A stretch of DNA of 64,000 nucleotides from Microbacterium maritypicum MF109. Lineage in GTDB: Bacteria > Actinomycetota > Actinomycetes > Actinomycetales > Microbacteriaceae. Numbering within the stretch: the stretch's first letter is position 1; each line of letters starts with the position of its first letter. Below the pieces are notes generated by a model that saw only the letters and a list, made by a program, of their open reading frames with translations, did no database searches and had not been told where the DNA came from. Position numbers and translations under genes: made by a program. The stretch covers positions 1 to 64,000 of the forward strand of contig NZ_ATAO01000024.1 of NCBI RefSeq assembly GCF_000455825.1, in the 5' to 3' direction. Below are positions 18,822 to 28,872 of this stretch, piece after piece.

Positions 18822-19859
18822 ATGCGCATCCCCGCCGCGATCCGCGCCTCCCAGCGCTCCCCGCTGCTGCAGGTCGTGAAGTCGGCCGCGGCGACCATCG
18901 CGGCGTGGCTGATCGCCGGATGGGTGTTCCCCGCACAGCTGCCCGTCTTCGCCGCCATCGCCGCGCTGCTGGTGGTGCAGCCCAGCGTGAACCAGTCGCT
19001 GTCGAAGGCGCTCGAGCGCAGCATCGGCGTGATCGCCGGTGTCGTGATCGCCGTCGCACTCGGCCTGCTGCTCGGTTCGCCGAGCTGGATCGTGCTGCTC
19101 GCGATCGTCGTCGCGATGCTGGTGGCGTGGATCTTCCGCGCCTCGCCCGGCACCGGCAATCAGGTCGCGATCTCGGCGATGCTGGTGCTGGCTCTGGGCT
19201 CGTCGAGCCCCGAGTATGCGTTCGCCCGCATCGTGGAGACGCTGATCGGCGTCGTGATCGGCATCGTCGTGAACGCCCTGATCGTGCCTCCGGTGCTCGT
19301 CGCGCCGGCCCGTCGGGACGTGGGGCTCCTCGGCCTCGAGCTCGCCGCGAGCCTGGATCGCCTGGCCGACGCACTGCCCGAACCCCAGACGCCCGCACGG
19401 CTGCAGGAGCTGATGTTGGAGGTACGGCTGCTGCGGCCGATGAAGGAGGCCGCCGAGGCCTCGATCGCCGCCGGAGAGGAATCGCTCACTCTGAACCCGC
19501 GGCGCTCGACCCATCGTGCCGATCTGCGTGAGATGCGGGCGCTGCTCGACCGGCTCTCCCCGATCGTCACGCAGACGATCGGCATGACCCGGGCCTACTT
19601 CGACCACTACGACGACCGGATCGGCGAGGAGCCCGCCGTCGCCGCGATCGCCGAGCAGCTGCGACGGGCAGGGCACGACGTACGGCTCGCCGTGCAGGTC
19701 GCCGATGCCTCGCCGGAGCCGGACACCATGACCTCGGCGATCCCCGCGCTCACCGCTCCCCTCGTGATCCGGCCGCCGTCGTCACAGCACTGGATCCTGA
19801 TCGGTTCCCTCATGGAAGACCTGCGCCGCATCAGGGGCGAGCTGCTCGACGAGGACTGA
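18822..19859 (+). CDS. FUSC-family (aromatic acid exporter-like) membrane protein
   Basis: Protein of 345 residues with about six N-terminal hydrophobic segments (residues 15-165) and a cytoplasmic helical C-terminal half. The region AAWLIAGWVFPAQLPVFAAIAALLVVQPSVNQSL followed by GVIAGVVIAVALGLLLG fits the FUSC/ArAE (DUF939) family, which includes putative efflux proteins. Divergent from the TetR gene with a shared operator region, so it may be a target of that repressor. The transported substrate is unknown. Confidence 0.82.
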   Translation: MRIPAAIRASQRSPLLQVVKSAAATIAAWLIAGWVFPAQLPVFAAIAALLVVQPSVNQSLSKALERSIGVIAGVVIAVALGLLLGSPSWIVLLAIVVAMLVAWIFRASPGTGNQVAISAMLVLALGSSSPEYAFARIVETLIGVVIGIVVNALIVPPVLVAPARRDVGLLGLELAASLDRLADALPEPQTPARLQELMLEVRLLRPMKEAAEASIAAGEESLTLNPRRSTHRADLREMRALLDRLSPIVTQTIGMTRAYFDHYDDRIGEEPAVAAIAEQLRRAGHDVRLAVQVADASPEPDTMTSAIPALTAPLVIRPPSSQHWILIGSLMEDLRRIRGELLDED

Positions 19860-19878
19860 GCCCGCCTACTCTGGAGGC

Positions 19879-20547
19879 ATGTCCGACATGACCGTCGCCG
19901 AAGCCCTCGGCGAACTCGCCGCACTGGAAGACCCGAAGATGCGCGCCGCCAACGAGAAGCGGGGCGACGACCACGGCATCAACCTCAGCCGGATGCGGGC
20001 ACTGGCCAAGAAGATCAAGACCGACCAGCCCCTCGCGCAGGAGCTGTGGGCGACCGGCGAGACGCCCGCACGGCTGCTGGCCCTGCTGATCTGCCGCCCG
20101 CGCGACTTCACCGCCGACGAGCTCGACGCCATGCTGCGCGAGACCCGCCCACCCAAGGTCAACGACTGGTTCGTCAACTACGTCGCCAAGAAGACCCCGC
20201 TCGCCGAAGAGCTGCGGCTGCGGTGGTTCGACGACGCCGACCCCACGGTGGCTGCTGCAGCCTGGTCGCTCACGACCGTGCGCGTCATGAAGGACGCCGA
20301 CGGCCTGGACCTTGCGCACCTGCTCGACCTGATCGAGCGGGACATGAAGGATGCGCCGTCGCGCCTGCAGTGGTCCATGAACGAGACCCTCGCGAACATC
20401 GGCATCTTCCACCCCGAGTACCGCGCCAGGGCGCTGGCGATCGGCGAACGCCTGCAGGTGCTCGCCGACTACCCGACCGCACCCGGCTGCACCTCGCCCT
20501 TCGCCCCGCTCTGGATCGGCGAGATCGTGCGGCGACGCGAGGGGTGA
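19879..20547 (+). CDS. DNA alkylation repair protein (AlkD-like HEAT-repeat)
   Basis: Soluble all-helical protein of 222 residues resembling the DNA alkylation repair enzyme family (PF08713). Supporting stretches are NLSRMRALAKKIKTDQPLAQELWATGETPARLLA and WFDDADPTVAAAAWSLTTVRV, typical of HEAT-like helices that cradle damaged DNA. Members excise N3- or N7-alkylpurines, but several paralogs lack activity, so glycosylase function is inferred only from the family. The ATG at 19879 follows GGAGG closely; another ATG at 19888 is possible. Confidence 0.8.
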   Translation: MSDMTVAEALGELAALEDPKMRAANEKRGDDHGINLSRMRALAKKIKTDQPLAQELWATGETPARLLALLICRPRDFTADELDAMLRETRPPKVNDWFVNYVAKKTPLAEELRLRWFDDADPTVAAAAWSLTTVRVMKDADGLDLAHLLDLIERDMKDAPSRLQWSMNETLANIGIFHPEYRARALAIGERLQVLADYPTAPGCTSPFAPLWIGEIVRRREG

Positions 20548-20617
20548 TCGGCGCGGTATCGCCCCCGGGGACACGGGTGCGCGGGCGCGGCGGGATGAGG
20601 CTGGCTACGCTGAGGCC

Positions 20618-21331
20618 ATGAGCACCCACATCGCCGCAGAGCCCGGTCAGATCGCCCCCATCGTCCTGTTCCCCGGCGACCCGCTGCGGGCGAAGTGGAT
20701 CGCCGACACCTTCCTCGACGATGCCGAGCTGTACTCCGAGACGCGCGGCATGCTCGGCTTCACCGGCACCTGGGAGGGGCATCGCGTGTCGGTGCAGGGC
20801 TCGGGCATGGGGCAGCCGTCGATGGCGATCTACGCGAACGAACTGTTCGACGCGTACGACGTGCAGACGATCGTGCGGGTCGGCTCGTGCGGAGCCCTGA
20901 CCGAGCGCGTCAAGATCCGCGACATCATCATCGCCAACGCCGCCAGCACCGACTCGGGCATCAACCGGGTGCGCTTCCACGGACTCGACTTCGCGCCCGT
21001 CGCCGACTTCTCGCTGTTGCGCGCCGCGGTCGAAGCGAGCGAGGCCGAACCCCTGGAGTCGACCGTGCACGTGGGTCAGCTGTTCTCGAGCGACCAGTTC
21101 TACAGCACCCGCCCCGAGCTCATGGAGCCGTTCGTGCAGCACGGCATCCTCGGCGTCGAGATGGAGGCCGCCGGTCTCTACACTCTCGCGGCGTACTACG
21201 GTCGGCGCACCCTCGCGATCTGCACGGTCAGCGACCACATCGTCACGGGCGAGGAGACCTCGGCGCAGGAGCGCGAGCAGACCTTCGGCGACATGATCCG
21301 CATCGCTCTGCGCGCCGCCACCGCGGTCTGA
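20618..21331 (+). CDS. deoD: Purine-nucleoside phosphorylase, DeoD type
   Basis: Cytoplasmic enzyme of 237 residues, the usual length, that cleaves purine nucleosides with phosphate to base and ribose-1-phosphate in salvage. Motifs: LFPGDPLRAKWIAD (17-30) for phosphate binding, VRVGSCGAL (87-95), VEMEAAGLY (180-188) for the ribose, and SDH (205-207) with the catalytic Asp206. It stands as a single gene convergent with putP. Confidence 0.95.
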   Translation: MSTHIAAEPGQIAPIVLFPGDPLRAKWIADTFLDDAELYSETRGMLGFTGTWEGHRVSVQGSGMGQPSMAIYANELFDAYDVQTIVRVGSCGALTERVKIRDIIIANAASTDSGINRVRFHGLDFAPVADFSLLRAAVEASEAEPLESTVHVGQLFSSDQFYSTRPELMEPFVQHGILGVEMEAAGLYTLAAYYGRRTLAICTVSDHIVTGEETSAQEREQTFGDMIRIALRAATAV

Positions 21332-21353
21332 GCGTCCCCGGCGCGCTCGGCCA

Positions 21354-22865
21354 CTACGGCGTGTCGCCGACCGCGTGCGGACGGGGCAGAGCCAGCATGG
21401 CGCCGGTGTCGGTGAACTCCTGCTGGATCTCGTCGTCGTGCCGGTACGTGACGAGACTCACCACGACGGCCGCGATCAGAGCGAGAACGAAGGCGGGAAG
21501 CAGTTCGTAGAGCCCGGTGTCGAGAGCCTTCCAGATGAACACGGTCGCGGCGCCGACGAACATCCCCGCCAGGGCACCCCAGTTGGTGAGCTTGCGCCAG
21601 TAGAGACTGAGCAGGATGACCGGGCCGAATGCGGCGCCGAATCCGGCCCAGGCGAAGGAGACGAGTCCGAGGATCGTGTCGTTCGGGGTGATCGCCAGCA
21701 CCGCGGCGACGATCGCGACGCCGAGCACACCGAGCCGCCCCATCAGCATGAGCGTCTTCTGCGAGGGCGGCGTGCGCCGGAACACGCCGTACAGGTCTTC
21801 CACGAGGGCCGAGGAGCACACGATCAGCTGGCTGGAGATCGTGCTCATGATCGCGGCGAGCACGGCCGCCAGGACGAGGCCGGCGACGAACGGATGCAGC
21901 AGCGTCTGCGACATGAGCAGCACCACGGTCTCGGGGTTGGCGAGGTCGACGCCCGTCTTGGCGATGTAGGCGATGCCGACCAGGCCCGACAGCACGGCGC
22001 CGCCGAGCGAGACGATCATCCAGGAGATGCCGATGCGTCGAGCGCTCTTCGCCTCCTGCGGCGAGCGCAGAGCCATGAACCTCACGATGATGTGCGGCTG
22101 TCCGAAGTATCCGAGGCCCCAGGCGAGCGACGAGACGATGGCGAGGATGGTGCCGCCCGTGAGCGCCGTTCCGGAGAGCATGGAGAGGTGGTCCGGCGCC
22201 ACCTCGTTGATCAGCTCGCCCGTCTCGGCGAGTCCCCCGATCGCGACGATCGCCGCCACCGGGATCACGACCAGCGCGATCACCATCATCAGTCCCTGCA
22301 CCACATCGGTCAGTGACGCACCGAGGAACCCACCGAAGAGCGTGTACGCGAGCGTGACGCCCGTGACAAGCAGCATGCCGGTGAGGTAGTCGCCGTCGAA
22401 CGAGCTCTCGAAGAAGACCCCACCGGCGACCATGCCGGAGGAGATGTAGAGGGTGAAGAAGACGAGGATGACGACACCGGAGACGACCCGCAGCAGTCGC
22501 GTCGTATCGCGGAGTCGATTCTCGAAGAAGCTCGGCACCGTGATGGAGTTGCGCGACACCTGCGTGTAGGCGCGCAGCCGAGGAGCCACGAGCAGCCAGT
22601 TCAGGTAGGCGCCGATGGTGAGGCCGATCGCGATCCACGCCTCGATGAGACCGGAGACGTAGATCGCACCGGGCAGCCCCATCACGAGCCAGCCGGACAT
22701 GTCGGAGGCCCCGGCGCTGAGGGCGGCCACCCACGGCGGCAGATTCCGTCCGCCGAGCATGTAGTCCTCGTGATCGCCGGTGCGCCGGAAGGCTATCCAT
22801 CCGATGAGCAGCATCGCCGCGAAGTACACACCCAGCGCGGCGAAAGTGAAGATCTGGTCGGGCAT
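21354..22865 (-). CDS. putP: Sodium/proline symporter
   Basis: Sodium:solute symporter family protein of 503 residues with about 13 membrane segments. The start YMLGGRNLPPWVAALSAGASDMSGWLVMGLPGAIY, the following SGLIEAWIAIGLTIGAYLNWLLVAPRLR and SNSITVPSFFENRL-like segment closely follow PutP. It imports L-proline with Na+. It is monocistronic, convergent with deoD and divergent from the helicase gene, so no catabolic partner is nearby. Confidence 0.92.
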   Translation of the reverse strand: MPDQIFTFAALGVYFAAMLLIGWIAFRRTGDHEDYMLGGRNLPPWVAALSAGASDMSGWLVMGLPGAIYVSGLIEAWIAIGLTIGAYLNWLLVAPRLRAYTQVSRNSITVPSFFENRLRDTTRLLRVVSGVVILVFFTLYISSGMVAGGVFFESSFDGDYLTGMLLVTGVTLAYTLFGGFLGASLTDVVQGLMMVIALVVIPVAAIVAIGGLAETGELINEVAPDHLSMLSGTALTGGTILAIVSSLAWGLGYFGQPHIIVRFMALRSPQEAKSARRIGISWMIVSLGGAVLSGLVGIAYIAKTGVDLANPETVVLLMSQTLLHPFVAGLVLAAVLAAIMSTISSQLIVCSSALVEDLYGVFRRTPPSQKTLMLMGRLGVLGVAIVAAVLAITPNDTILGLVSFAWAGFGAAFGPVILLSLYWRKLTNWGALAGMFVGAATVFIWKALDTGLYELLPAFVLALIAAVVVSLVTYRHDDEIQQEFTDTGAMLALPRPHAVGDTP

Positions 22866-23015
22866 CGTCGTCCCCCCCTCGCGGTGGAGTCACCGCATCC
22901 GGTCGTCGTTCGATGATGTCAACCGCCGGCGGTGCCGCCCAGACGTCGCCCGGCGCGGCGGCATGTCGGTCCCGCAGAGCAGGTGCCCCCGCGCATGAGG
23001 GATGATCGAATCACC

Positions 23016-25550
23016 ATGACTTCCTCTCCGCGGCTCGACCCCGCCCTCCTCCCGGACGCCGCGGATCCGGATGCCGTCTACCTCGCGTTCGTCGAATGGG
23101 CGGAATCGACGGGCATCAGCCTGTACCCCGCGCAGGACGAGGCGGTCATCGAGATCGTCTCCGGCAACAACCTGATCCTCTCCACCCCCACCGGCACCGG
23201 GAAGTCGCTCGTCGCGATCGGCGCCCACTTCAGTGCCCTGGTCGCCGGACGGCGCAGTTACTACACGGCACCGATCAAGGCGCTCGTGAGCGAGAAGTTC
23301 TTCGCCCTGGTCGATGTGTTCGGCGCCGAGAACGTCGGCATGGTCACGGGCGATTCCTCCGTGAACGCCGATGCTCCGATCATCTGCTGCACGGCCGAGA
23401 TCCTCGCGAACCTCTCGCTGCGCCAGGGAACCGATGCCGACGTCGGCCAGGTCGTGATGGACGAGTTCCACTTCTACGCCGACCCCGACCGCGGGTGGGC
23501 GTGGCAGGTGCCGCTGCTCGAGCTGCCTCAGGCGCAGTTCATCCTCATGTCGGCGACACTCGGCGATGTGACCGAGCTCGCCGCCGACCTCACGCGTCGC
23601 ACCGGCCGCGAGACGGCCACGGTCACCGGTGTCGAGCGTCCGGTCCCCTTGCACTTCTTCTACGAGACGACGCCGATCCACGAGACCATCGACGATCTGC
23701 TGAACACGGGACAGGCGCCGATCTACGTCGTGCACTTCTCTCAGGCCGCGGCGATGGAGCGCGCGCAGGCGCTCTCCAGCACCAAGGTCGCCACCCGCGA
23801 GCAGCGCGACGAGATCGCCGCCCTGATCGCCGAGTTCCGCTTCACGACCGCGTTCGGCAAGACGCTCTCACGGTTCCTGCGCGCAGGGATCGGCGTGCAC
23901 CACGCGGGCATGCTGCCGAAGTACCGGCGTCTGGTCGAGCAGCTCGCCCAGCGCGGACTGCTGCGCGTGATCTGCGGCACTGACACCCTCGGCGTGGGCA
24001 TCAACGTGCCGATCCGCACGGTGCTGCTCACGGCGCTCACGAAGTTCGACGGCACCCGGATGCGGCAGCTGAACGCCCGTGAGTTCCACCAGATCGCGGG
24101 CCGCGCGGGCCGCGCGGGCTACGACACCGCTGGCACGGTCGTCGCGCAGGCGCCCGAACACGAGAGCGAGAACGTCGCTGCGGTGAAGAAGGCCGGCGAC
24201 GACCCGAAGAAGAAGCGCAAGATCGTCCGGAAGAAGGCACCGGACGGTTTCGTGTCGTGGGGCGAGCCGTCGTTCCGCAAGCTCATCGACGCCGTGCCGG
24301 AGACGCTGACCTCGCACATGCAGATCACGAGCGCGATGATGCTCAACGTGATCGCCCGCGGCGGCGACGTGTTCGGCAATATGCGCGCACTGGTATACGA
24401 CAACCACGAGCCGCGGAGGCGCCAGCGGGAGCTCGCGCTACGGGCCATCGGCATCTACCGCACGCTCCGCGAATCGGGCATCGTCGAGAAGACCCCCGAA
24501 GGAAATATCCGCCTCACGGTCGACCTTCAGCCGAACTTCGCGCTCAACCAGCCGCTGTCGCCGTTCGCCCTCGCCGCCTTCGAGCTGCTCGACCCCGATC
24601 CCGCCGCCGGCACGGGGACCGGCTCTTACGCACTCGACATGATCTCGATCGTGGAGTCGACCCTCGACGATCCCCGCGCCGTGCTCAGTCAGCAGGAGTT
24701 CCTGGCCCGGGGCGAGGCGGTCGCCGCGATGAAGTCCGAGGGCATCGAGTACGACGAGCGGATGGAGCTGCTCGAGCAGATCACCTACCCGAAGCCGCTG
24801 GACGAGCTGCTGACCGCGGCCTTCGAGACCTTCAGCGCGGCCCAGCCGTGGATCCGCGACTTCGAGCTGCACCCCAAGTCGGTGGTGCGTGACATGTACG
24901 AACGGGCCATGTCGTTCGGGGAATATGTCGCGTACTACAAGATCGCGCGCTCCGAAGGTGTGGTGCTGCGCTACCTCTCCGACGCGTACCGCGCGGCTTC
25001 GCAGACCATCCCGGAAGAGCTCAAGGACGAGGATCTGCGCGATCTCATCGAGTGGCTCGGCGAGCTCGTCCGCCAGGTCGACTCCAGCCTGCTCGACGAG
25101 TGGGAGGAGCTGATCGCCGGCGTCGACAACGGACGCTTCGATCCACACGCGCCCGATGAGCCGATCGTCCCGCCCGCACCCAAGCGCCTCACGAGCAACA
25201 TCCGCGCCTTCCGCATCCTGGTGCGCAACGAACTCTTCCGCCGGGTGCAGCTGGCGGCCAGGGAAGACGTGAACGCGCTGGCCGAGCTCGATCCCGGTTT
25301 CGGCGCCGACGCCTGGTCGGACGCGCTGGACGGGTACTTCGCCGACCACGACGAGATCCTCACCGGCGCTGATGCCCGCAGCTCGAAGCTGCTGATCCTC
25401 ACCGAGGGGCCCGCCGCCTGGACCGCACGGCAGATCCTCGACGATCCCGCCGGCGACCACGACTGGGGCATCACCGCGACTATCGACCTCGCAGCCTCGG
25501 ACGAAGCCGGTCAGGCCGTCGTGACGGTCACCGGGGTCGACCGGCTGTAG
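23016..25550 (+). CDS. DEAD/DEAH-box helicase with DUF3516 C-terminal domain
   Basis: Superfamily 2 helicase of 844 residues. Motif I is PTGTGKS (58-64), motif II is DEFH (149-152) in the Ski2-like style, motif III SAT follows near residue 178, and motif VI is HQIAGRAGRAGYD. The Lys-rich linker KKAGDDPKKKRKIVRKKAPDG precedes the long DUF3516 C-terminal part common in actinobacteria. It probably unwinds RNA, but the substrate is unproven. The ATG at 23016 is chosen; another ATG at 22995 is in frame and possible. Its last 40 bases overlap the end of the convergent ABC gene. Confidence 0.9.
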   Translation: MTSSPRLDPALLPDAADPDAVYLAFVEWAESTGISLYPAQDEAVIEIVSGNNLILSTPTGTGKSLVAIGAHFSALVAGRRSYYTAPIKALVSEKFFALVDVFGAENVGMVTGDSSVNADAPIICCTAEILANLSLRQGTDADVGQVVMDEFHFYADPDRGWAWQVPLLELPQAQFILMSATLGDVTELAADLTRRTGRETATVTGVERPVPLHFFYETTPIHETIDDLLNTGQAPIYVVHFSQAAAMERAQALSSTKVATREQRDEIAALIAEFRFTTAFGKTLSRFLRAGIGVHHAGMLPKYRRLVEQLAQRGLLRVICGTDTLGVGINVPIRTVLLTALTKFDGTRMRQLNAREFHQIAGRAGRAGYDTAGTVVAQAPEHESENVAAVKKAGDDPKKKRKIVRKKAPDGFVSWGEPSFRKLIDAVPETLTSHMQITSAMMLNVIARGGDVFGNMRALVYDNHEPRRRQRELALRAIGIYRTLRESGIVEKTPEGNIRLTVDLQPNFALNQPLSPFALAAFELLDPDPAAGTGTGSYALDMISIVESTLDDPRAVLSQQEFLARGEAVAAMKSEGIEYDERMELLEQITYPKPLDELLTAAFETFSAAQPWIRDFELHPKSVVRDMYERAMSFGEYVAYYKIARSEGVVLRYLSDAYRAASQTIPEELKDEDLRDLIEWLGELVRQVDSSLLDEWEELIAGVDNGRFDPHAPDEPIVPPAPKRLTSNIRAFRILVRNELFRRVQLAAREDVNALAELDPGFGADAWSDALDGYFADHDEILTGADARSSKLLILTEGPAAWTARQILDDPAGDHDWGITATIDLAASDEAGQAVVTVTGVDRL

Positions 25551-27220
25551 CCGCCGCCGTCGTTCGCCTGGCCTCCGCGCTCCACGCCGACCACCCGCCC
25601 GAACCGCCCCAGAGTCTCGCGCCGGTGCGAGGCGGCGATGACCGTGCCGTCGAACCCTTCGAGCACGTCGGAGATGATGCGCTCCGACTCGGTATCCAGG
25701 CTCGCTGTGATCTCGTCGACGATGAGCACCCGGGGCTCGCGGCACAGCGCCCGCGCCAGGGCCAACCGTGCCCGTTGACCACCGGAGAGCCTCACCCCGT
25801 GCTCGCCGAGCTCGTCGTCGAGGGTGATCCAGTCGTCGGCGCCGACCCGTGTGAGCGCCTCGCGCAACTGCTCGTCGGTGCGGGCGCCGACACCCCGCAC
25901 GAGGTTGTCGCGCACGGTGCCGTGGAAGAGGCGCGCATCCTGCTCCACCACGGCCACGGTCCGGCGAAGATCTTCATCGCGGATGCGACCCAGCGGGTAC
26001 GCGACCCCCGCCGCATCGACGAGAGCGATGGTGCCCGCTGCAGGGTCCCACAGCCGCGCGGCGAGCGCGATCACGGTGCTCTTGCCGGCGCCGGACGGCC
26101 CCGCGAGGGCGATGTGCTCACCGGGGTCGACGTCGATCGACCAGCCGCGCAGAACCTCCGAGCGGTCGTCGTAGGAGAACGCGACCCTCTCGAAGCGCAC
26201 ACCGAGCGGCCCCGGCGGCAGCGGGAGCGGACGATCGACCGGCGCCACGACCGGGGGGCGGTGCAGCCCTGCACCCACGCGATCGGCACTGGTGATCAGT
26301 GGATGCAGCTCCGACACCGTGTGCGCGGCGTCCGCCACCGCGGCGACGCCGGCGACGGCGAGGGCGATCACCGCGGGCAGCAGTGCCGCTCGCCCGGCGT
26401 CGACCGCCCCGTCGACCGATCCGTCGAGAAGGGAGACGGCGATCACCCCGATCACGACCGCGGTGAGGATCAGCTCGCGCGTGCCGTCGACGAGCTGGGC
26501 GATCACCTCCCGGCGGCGGGTGACGCGCGCCGACCGCCGGGTACCGTCGACGGCCTCGCGAACGACCCGGCTCTGCAGCCCGAAGGCGAGGATCTCGCGC
26601 AGTGCACCGAGGGCGTCGACCAGTCGTTCGGACTGCTCCTCGCGCTCCTGCTGCTCACGCGCACCGATACGCCGCGACGGACCCGCCCCGGCCCAGACGG
26701 TGAGCGCGACCGCGACCGCTCCGGCGAGCATCACGACCGCCGCCACCGGCATCACCAGGAACGCGCAGACCAGGGCTCCGACGAAGAGCGTGAACGCGGC
26801 ACCGATCTGTGCGACCGTGTGGGCGTAGAAGAACTCCAGCTTCTCGATGTCTGTCATCGCAACGGATGCGGCCCGACCGGAGTGCTCGCGACGGCGACCG
26901 GGAACGCTGCGCGAGTACGCGTCGAAGAGCGCCATCCGCAGCCGGGCGAGCACGCGGTAGGCGAGGGCGTGCGACACGTCCATCTCGCGCCACGTGAGGA
27001 AGGTGCGCAGCAGCACGAGGCCTCCGAGGGCGAACCACCAGACCGCCGGCGGCCAGGTGCCGTGCACGACGGCCCCGCCGACGCCGAGCGCGGTGAGCAC
27101 CGCGATGGCGGCGAGCGCGCACAGGCTCGTGGTGGCGATCAGGTAGCTGCCGACGATGCGCCGCCATTCGGGTCGCAGCGGCGGAAGCAGCCGAGCGAGG
27201 ATGCCCGCGGACGAGGTCAT
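25511..27220 (-). CDS. ABC half-transporter (membrane plus ATPase), CydC-like; TOMM-locus exporter subunit
   Basis: Protein of 569 residues with an N-terminal six-helix ABC membrane domain (about 1-310) and a C-terminal ATPase: Walker A GPSGAGKST (374-382), signature LSGGQRARLALARAL, Walker B VLIVDEITASLD and switch SHRRE. The Walker B carboxylate is followed by Ile (DEI) rather than the usual Pro. The ATG at 27220 overlaps the stop of the sister gene (ATGA), so the two probably form a heterodimer. CydDC-type proteins export thiols in other settings; at the end of a RiPP operon, export of the finished peptide is the simplest role. The last 40 bases overlap the helicase gene on the other strand. 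Confidence 0.87.
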   Translation of the reverse strand: MTSSAGILARLLPPLRPEWRRIVGSYLIATTSLCALAAIAVLTALGVGGAVVHGTWPPAVWWFALGGLVLLRTFLTWREMDVSHALAYRVLARLRMALFDAYSRSVPGRRREHSGRAASVAMTDIEKLEFFYAHTVAQIGAAFTLFVGALVCAFLVMPVAAVVMLAGAVAVALTVWAGAGPSRRIGAREQQEREEQSERLVDALGALREILAFGLQSRVVREAVDGTRRSARVTRRREVIAQLVDGTRELILTAVVIGVIAVSLLDGSVDGAVDAGRAALLPAVIALAVAGVAAVADAAHTVSELHPLITSADRVGAGLHRPPVVAPVDRPLPLPPGPLGVRFERVAFSYDDRSEVLRGWSIDVDPGEHIALAGPSGAGKSTVIALAARLWDPAAGTIALVDAAGVAYPLGRIRDEDLRRTVAVVEQDARLFHGTVRDNLVRGVGARTDEQLREALTRVGADDWITLDDELGEHGVRLSGGQRARLALARALCREPRVLIVDEITASLDTESERIISDVLEGFDGTVIAASHRRETLGRFGRVVGVERGGQANDGGGYSRSTPVTVTTA

Positions 27221-28872
27221 GAGGCCTCCTCCACGAGCATTCCGTCACGGAGCACCCGCACATCGGCGACCCTGGACAGGGCCTCCGGACGGTGGCTGAT
27301 CATGAGCACGATCCTCTCTGCGGCGACACGTTCGAGCGTCTCGGCGACGGTCAGGGCGCTGCGGTCGTCGAGGGCGCTGGTCGGCTCGTCGACGAGAAGC
27401 ACGGGGCGCCGGGCGAGCAATGCTCTGGCGAGGGCGAGACGCTGCCGCTGCCCGCCCGACAGGCTCGTCCCCGCTTCCGCCACCCTCGCGTCGAAGCCTC
27501 CGGGGATCGCCCGGATCTCGTCGAGCACACCGGCCGCGGCGCACGCATCCTCCAGCGCCTCCTGCCCGGCGTCGAACAGATCGACGTTGTCCCTGATGGT
27601 CCCGGTGAACAGGACGGGGTGCTGGGAGACCACGGCGACATCGCTCGGGCGGAGCGGGCGCCCGTCGAGCTCGACCGTTCCCGCTGCGGGCGGGAGGAAG
27701 CCGAGGACGAGGTCGAAGAGCGTGGACTTGCCCGCACCGGAGGGGCCGGCGATCGCGTGCACCTCGCCACACCCGGCACGGAGGTCGACCCCGCGCAGGA
27801 CGTCGTGATCGGTGCCGGGGTATCGGTACGACAGGCCGGAGATGCGGAGCACGTCTCCCCGGCCGGTCACCGCCCCGGTCTCGGGTTCCTCGATGCGCTC
27901 GATCTCCGTCGCGACCCGTGCGGACCGACGGAACGCACCGAGGGCCGCCAGCCCGGGAACCGCCGTGAGCCCGAGGAATCCGGCATGCCAGTGGCGCGAG
28001 AGCTCACGTACCGGTCGGAACGCCTCCGAGGAGAGCAGGAGCAGGGCGTACACCTCGATGGCCGGTGGCTGTCCGGTCATCACGGACACGACGGCCAGCC
28101 CGGCGGCGACCACCACTCCGGCCTGCACCGCGAAGTCGGTGATCGCCGTCTCGGCGAGCGACGATCGCATGACGCGTTCCGTGGCCACGCGCAACGACTC
28201 CGACCTCGCCTGCAAGCGCTCACGGGTCGCGGGGACATCGCCCAGCGCCCGCAGCGTCGACATCCCCCGGAGTGCCTCGAGCATGTCGCCGCTGAGAGCC
28301 TCGTAGCTGTCCCAGTGGTCGAAACCGCGCCGGGCGAGCATCCGCTTCCAGGCCAAAGGGCCCAGCACCGCGAGCAGGATCCCCGCGGCGACGCACAGCG
28401 CGATCACGGGCGACAGCACCGCGACGAGGCACACCGCGATCAGGCTGCAGACCACGAGCTGCGCCACCGCAGGGATGTACTTCGACACATAGGCGTCGGT
28501 GCCGTCAATGCCGTCGCCGAGCGCGAGCTGGGTCGAGCCGTCGCGGAGGCGGGCATCGTGCAGTCGTTCCGGCACCAGCGCCGCGGCGACGGCCGCACCT
28601 CGGAGATCTTCCCTGACCCGCCCTCCGAGGCGGGCGGCGGCATCGCCCTGCGCGAGCGTCAGCAGCATCCGCGCCACCCCGATCGCGAGGATCCCGCCGA
28701 TGCCCGCCACCGCGCCGGCCGTGTCACCGCGCACGAAGGCGGCGAGAGACCACGCGAGGGCGAGCGCCTGCGCGAGGTGCGTCGCGAACACGAGGAGGAG
28801 GAGCAGGATGCTCATGGACAGGAGCCAGGGGTGCCGTCGCGCTTCGCGCCACAGCTCGGGGACGATCATCAT
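27217..28872 (-). CDS. ABC half-transporter (membrane plus ATPase), CydD-like; TOMM-locus exporter subunit
   Basis: Protein of 551 residues. The membrane domain covers roughly 1-310 and the ATPase has Walker A GPSGAGKST (376-384), signature LSGGQRQR (471-478), Walker B VLLVDEP (491-497) and MISHRPE. The ATG at 28872 (MMIVPELWREARRHP) overlaps the dehydrogenase stop by four bases, and the stop overlaps the next half-transporter by four. As the sixth gene of the RiPP operon it most likely exports the modified peptide together with 25511-27220. No N-terminal C39 peptidase domain is present, so leader cleavage must be done by another enzyme. Confidence 0.88.
   Translation of the reverse strand: MMIVPELWREARRHPWLLSMSILLLLLVFATHLAQALALAWSLAAFVRGDTAGAVAGIGGILAIGVARMLLTLAQGDAAARLGGRVREDLRGAAVAAALVPERLHDARLRDGSTQLALGDGIDGTDAYVSKYIPAVAQLVVCSLIAVCLVAVLSPVIALCVAAGILLAVLGPLAWKRMLARRGFDHWDSYEALSGDMLEALRGMSTLRALGDVPATRERLQARSESLRVATERVMRSSLAETAITDFAVQAGVVVAAGLAVVSVMTGQPPAIEVYALLLLSSEAFRPVRELSRHWHAGFLGLTAVPGLAALGAFRRSARVATEIERIEEPETGAVTGRGDVLRISGLSYRYPGTDHDVLRGVDLRAGCGEVHAIAGPSGAGKSTLFDLVLGFLPPAAGTVELDGRPLRPSDVAVVSQHPVLFTGTIRDNVDLFDAGQEALEDACAAAGVLDEIRAIPGGFDARVAEAGTSLSGGQRQRLALARALLARRPVLLVDEPTSALDDRSALTVAETLERVAAERIVLMISHRPEALSRVADVRVLRDGMLVEEAS

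Noticed and set aside
27217..28872. Assignment of the two ABC genes as true cydD/cydC of cytochrome bd assembly
   Set aside because: No cydAB genes are adjacent and both are translationally fused to the RiPP operon; similarity to CydDC is only at the family level.
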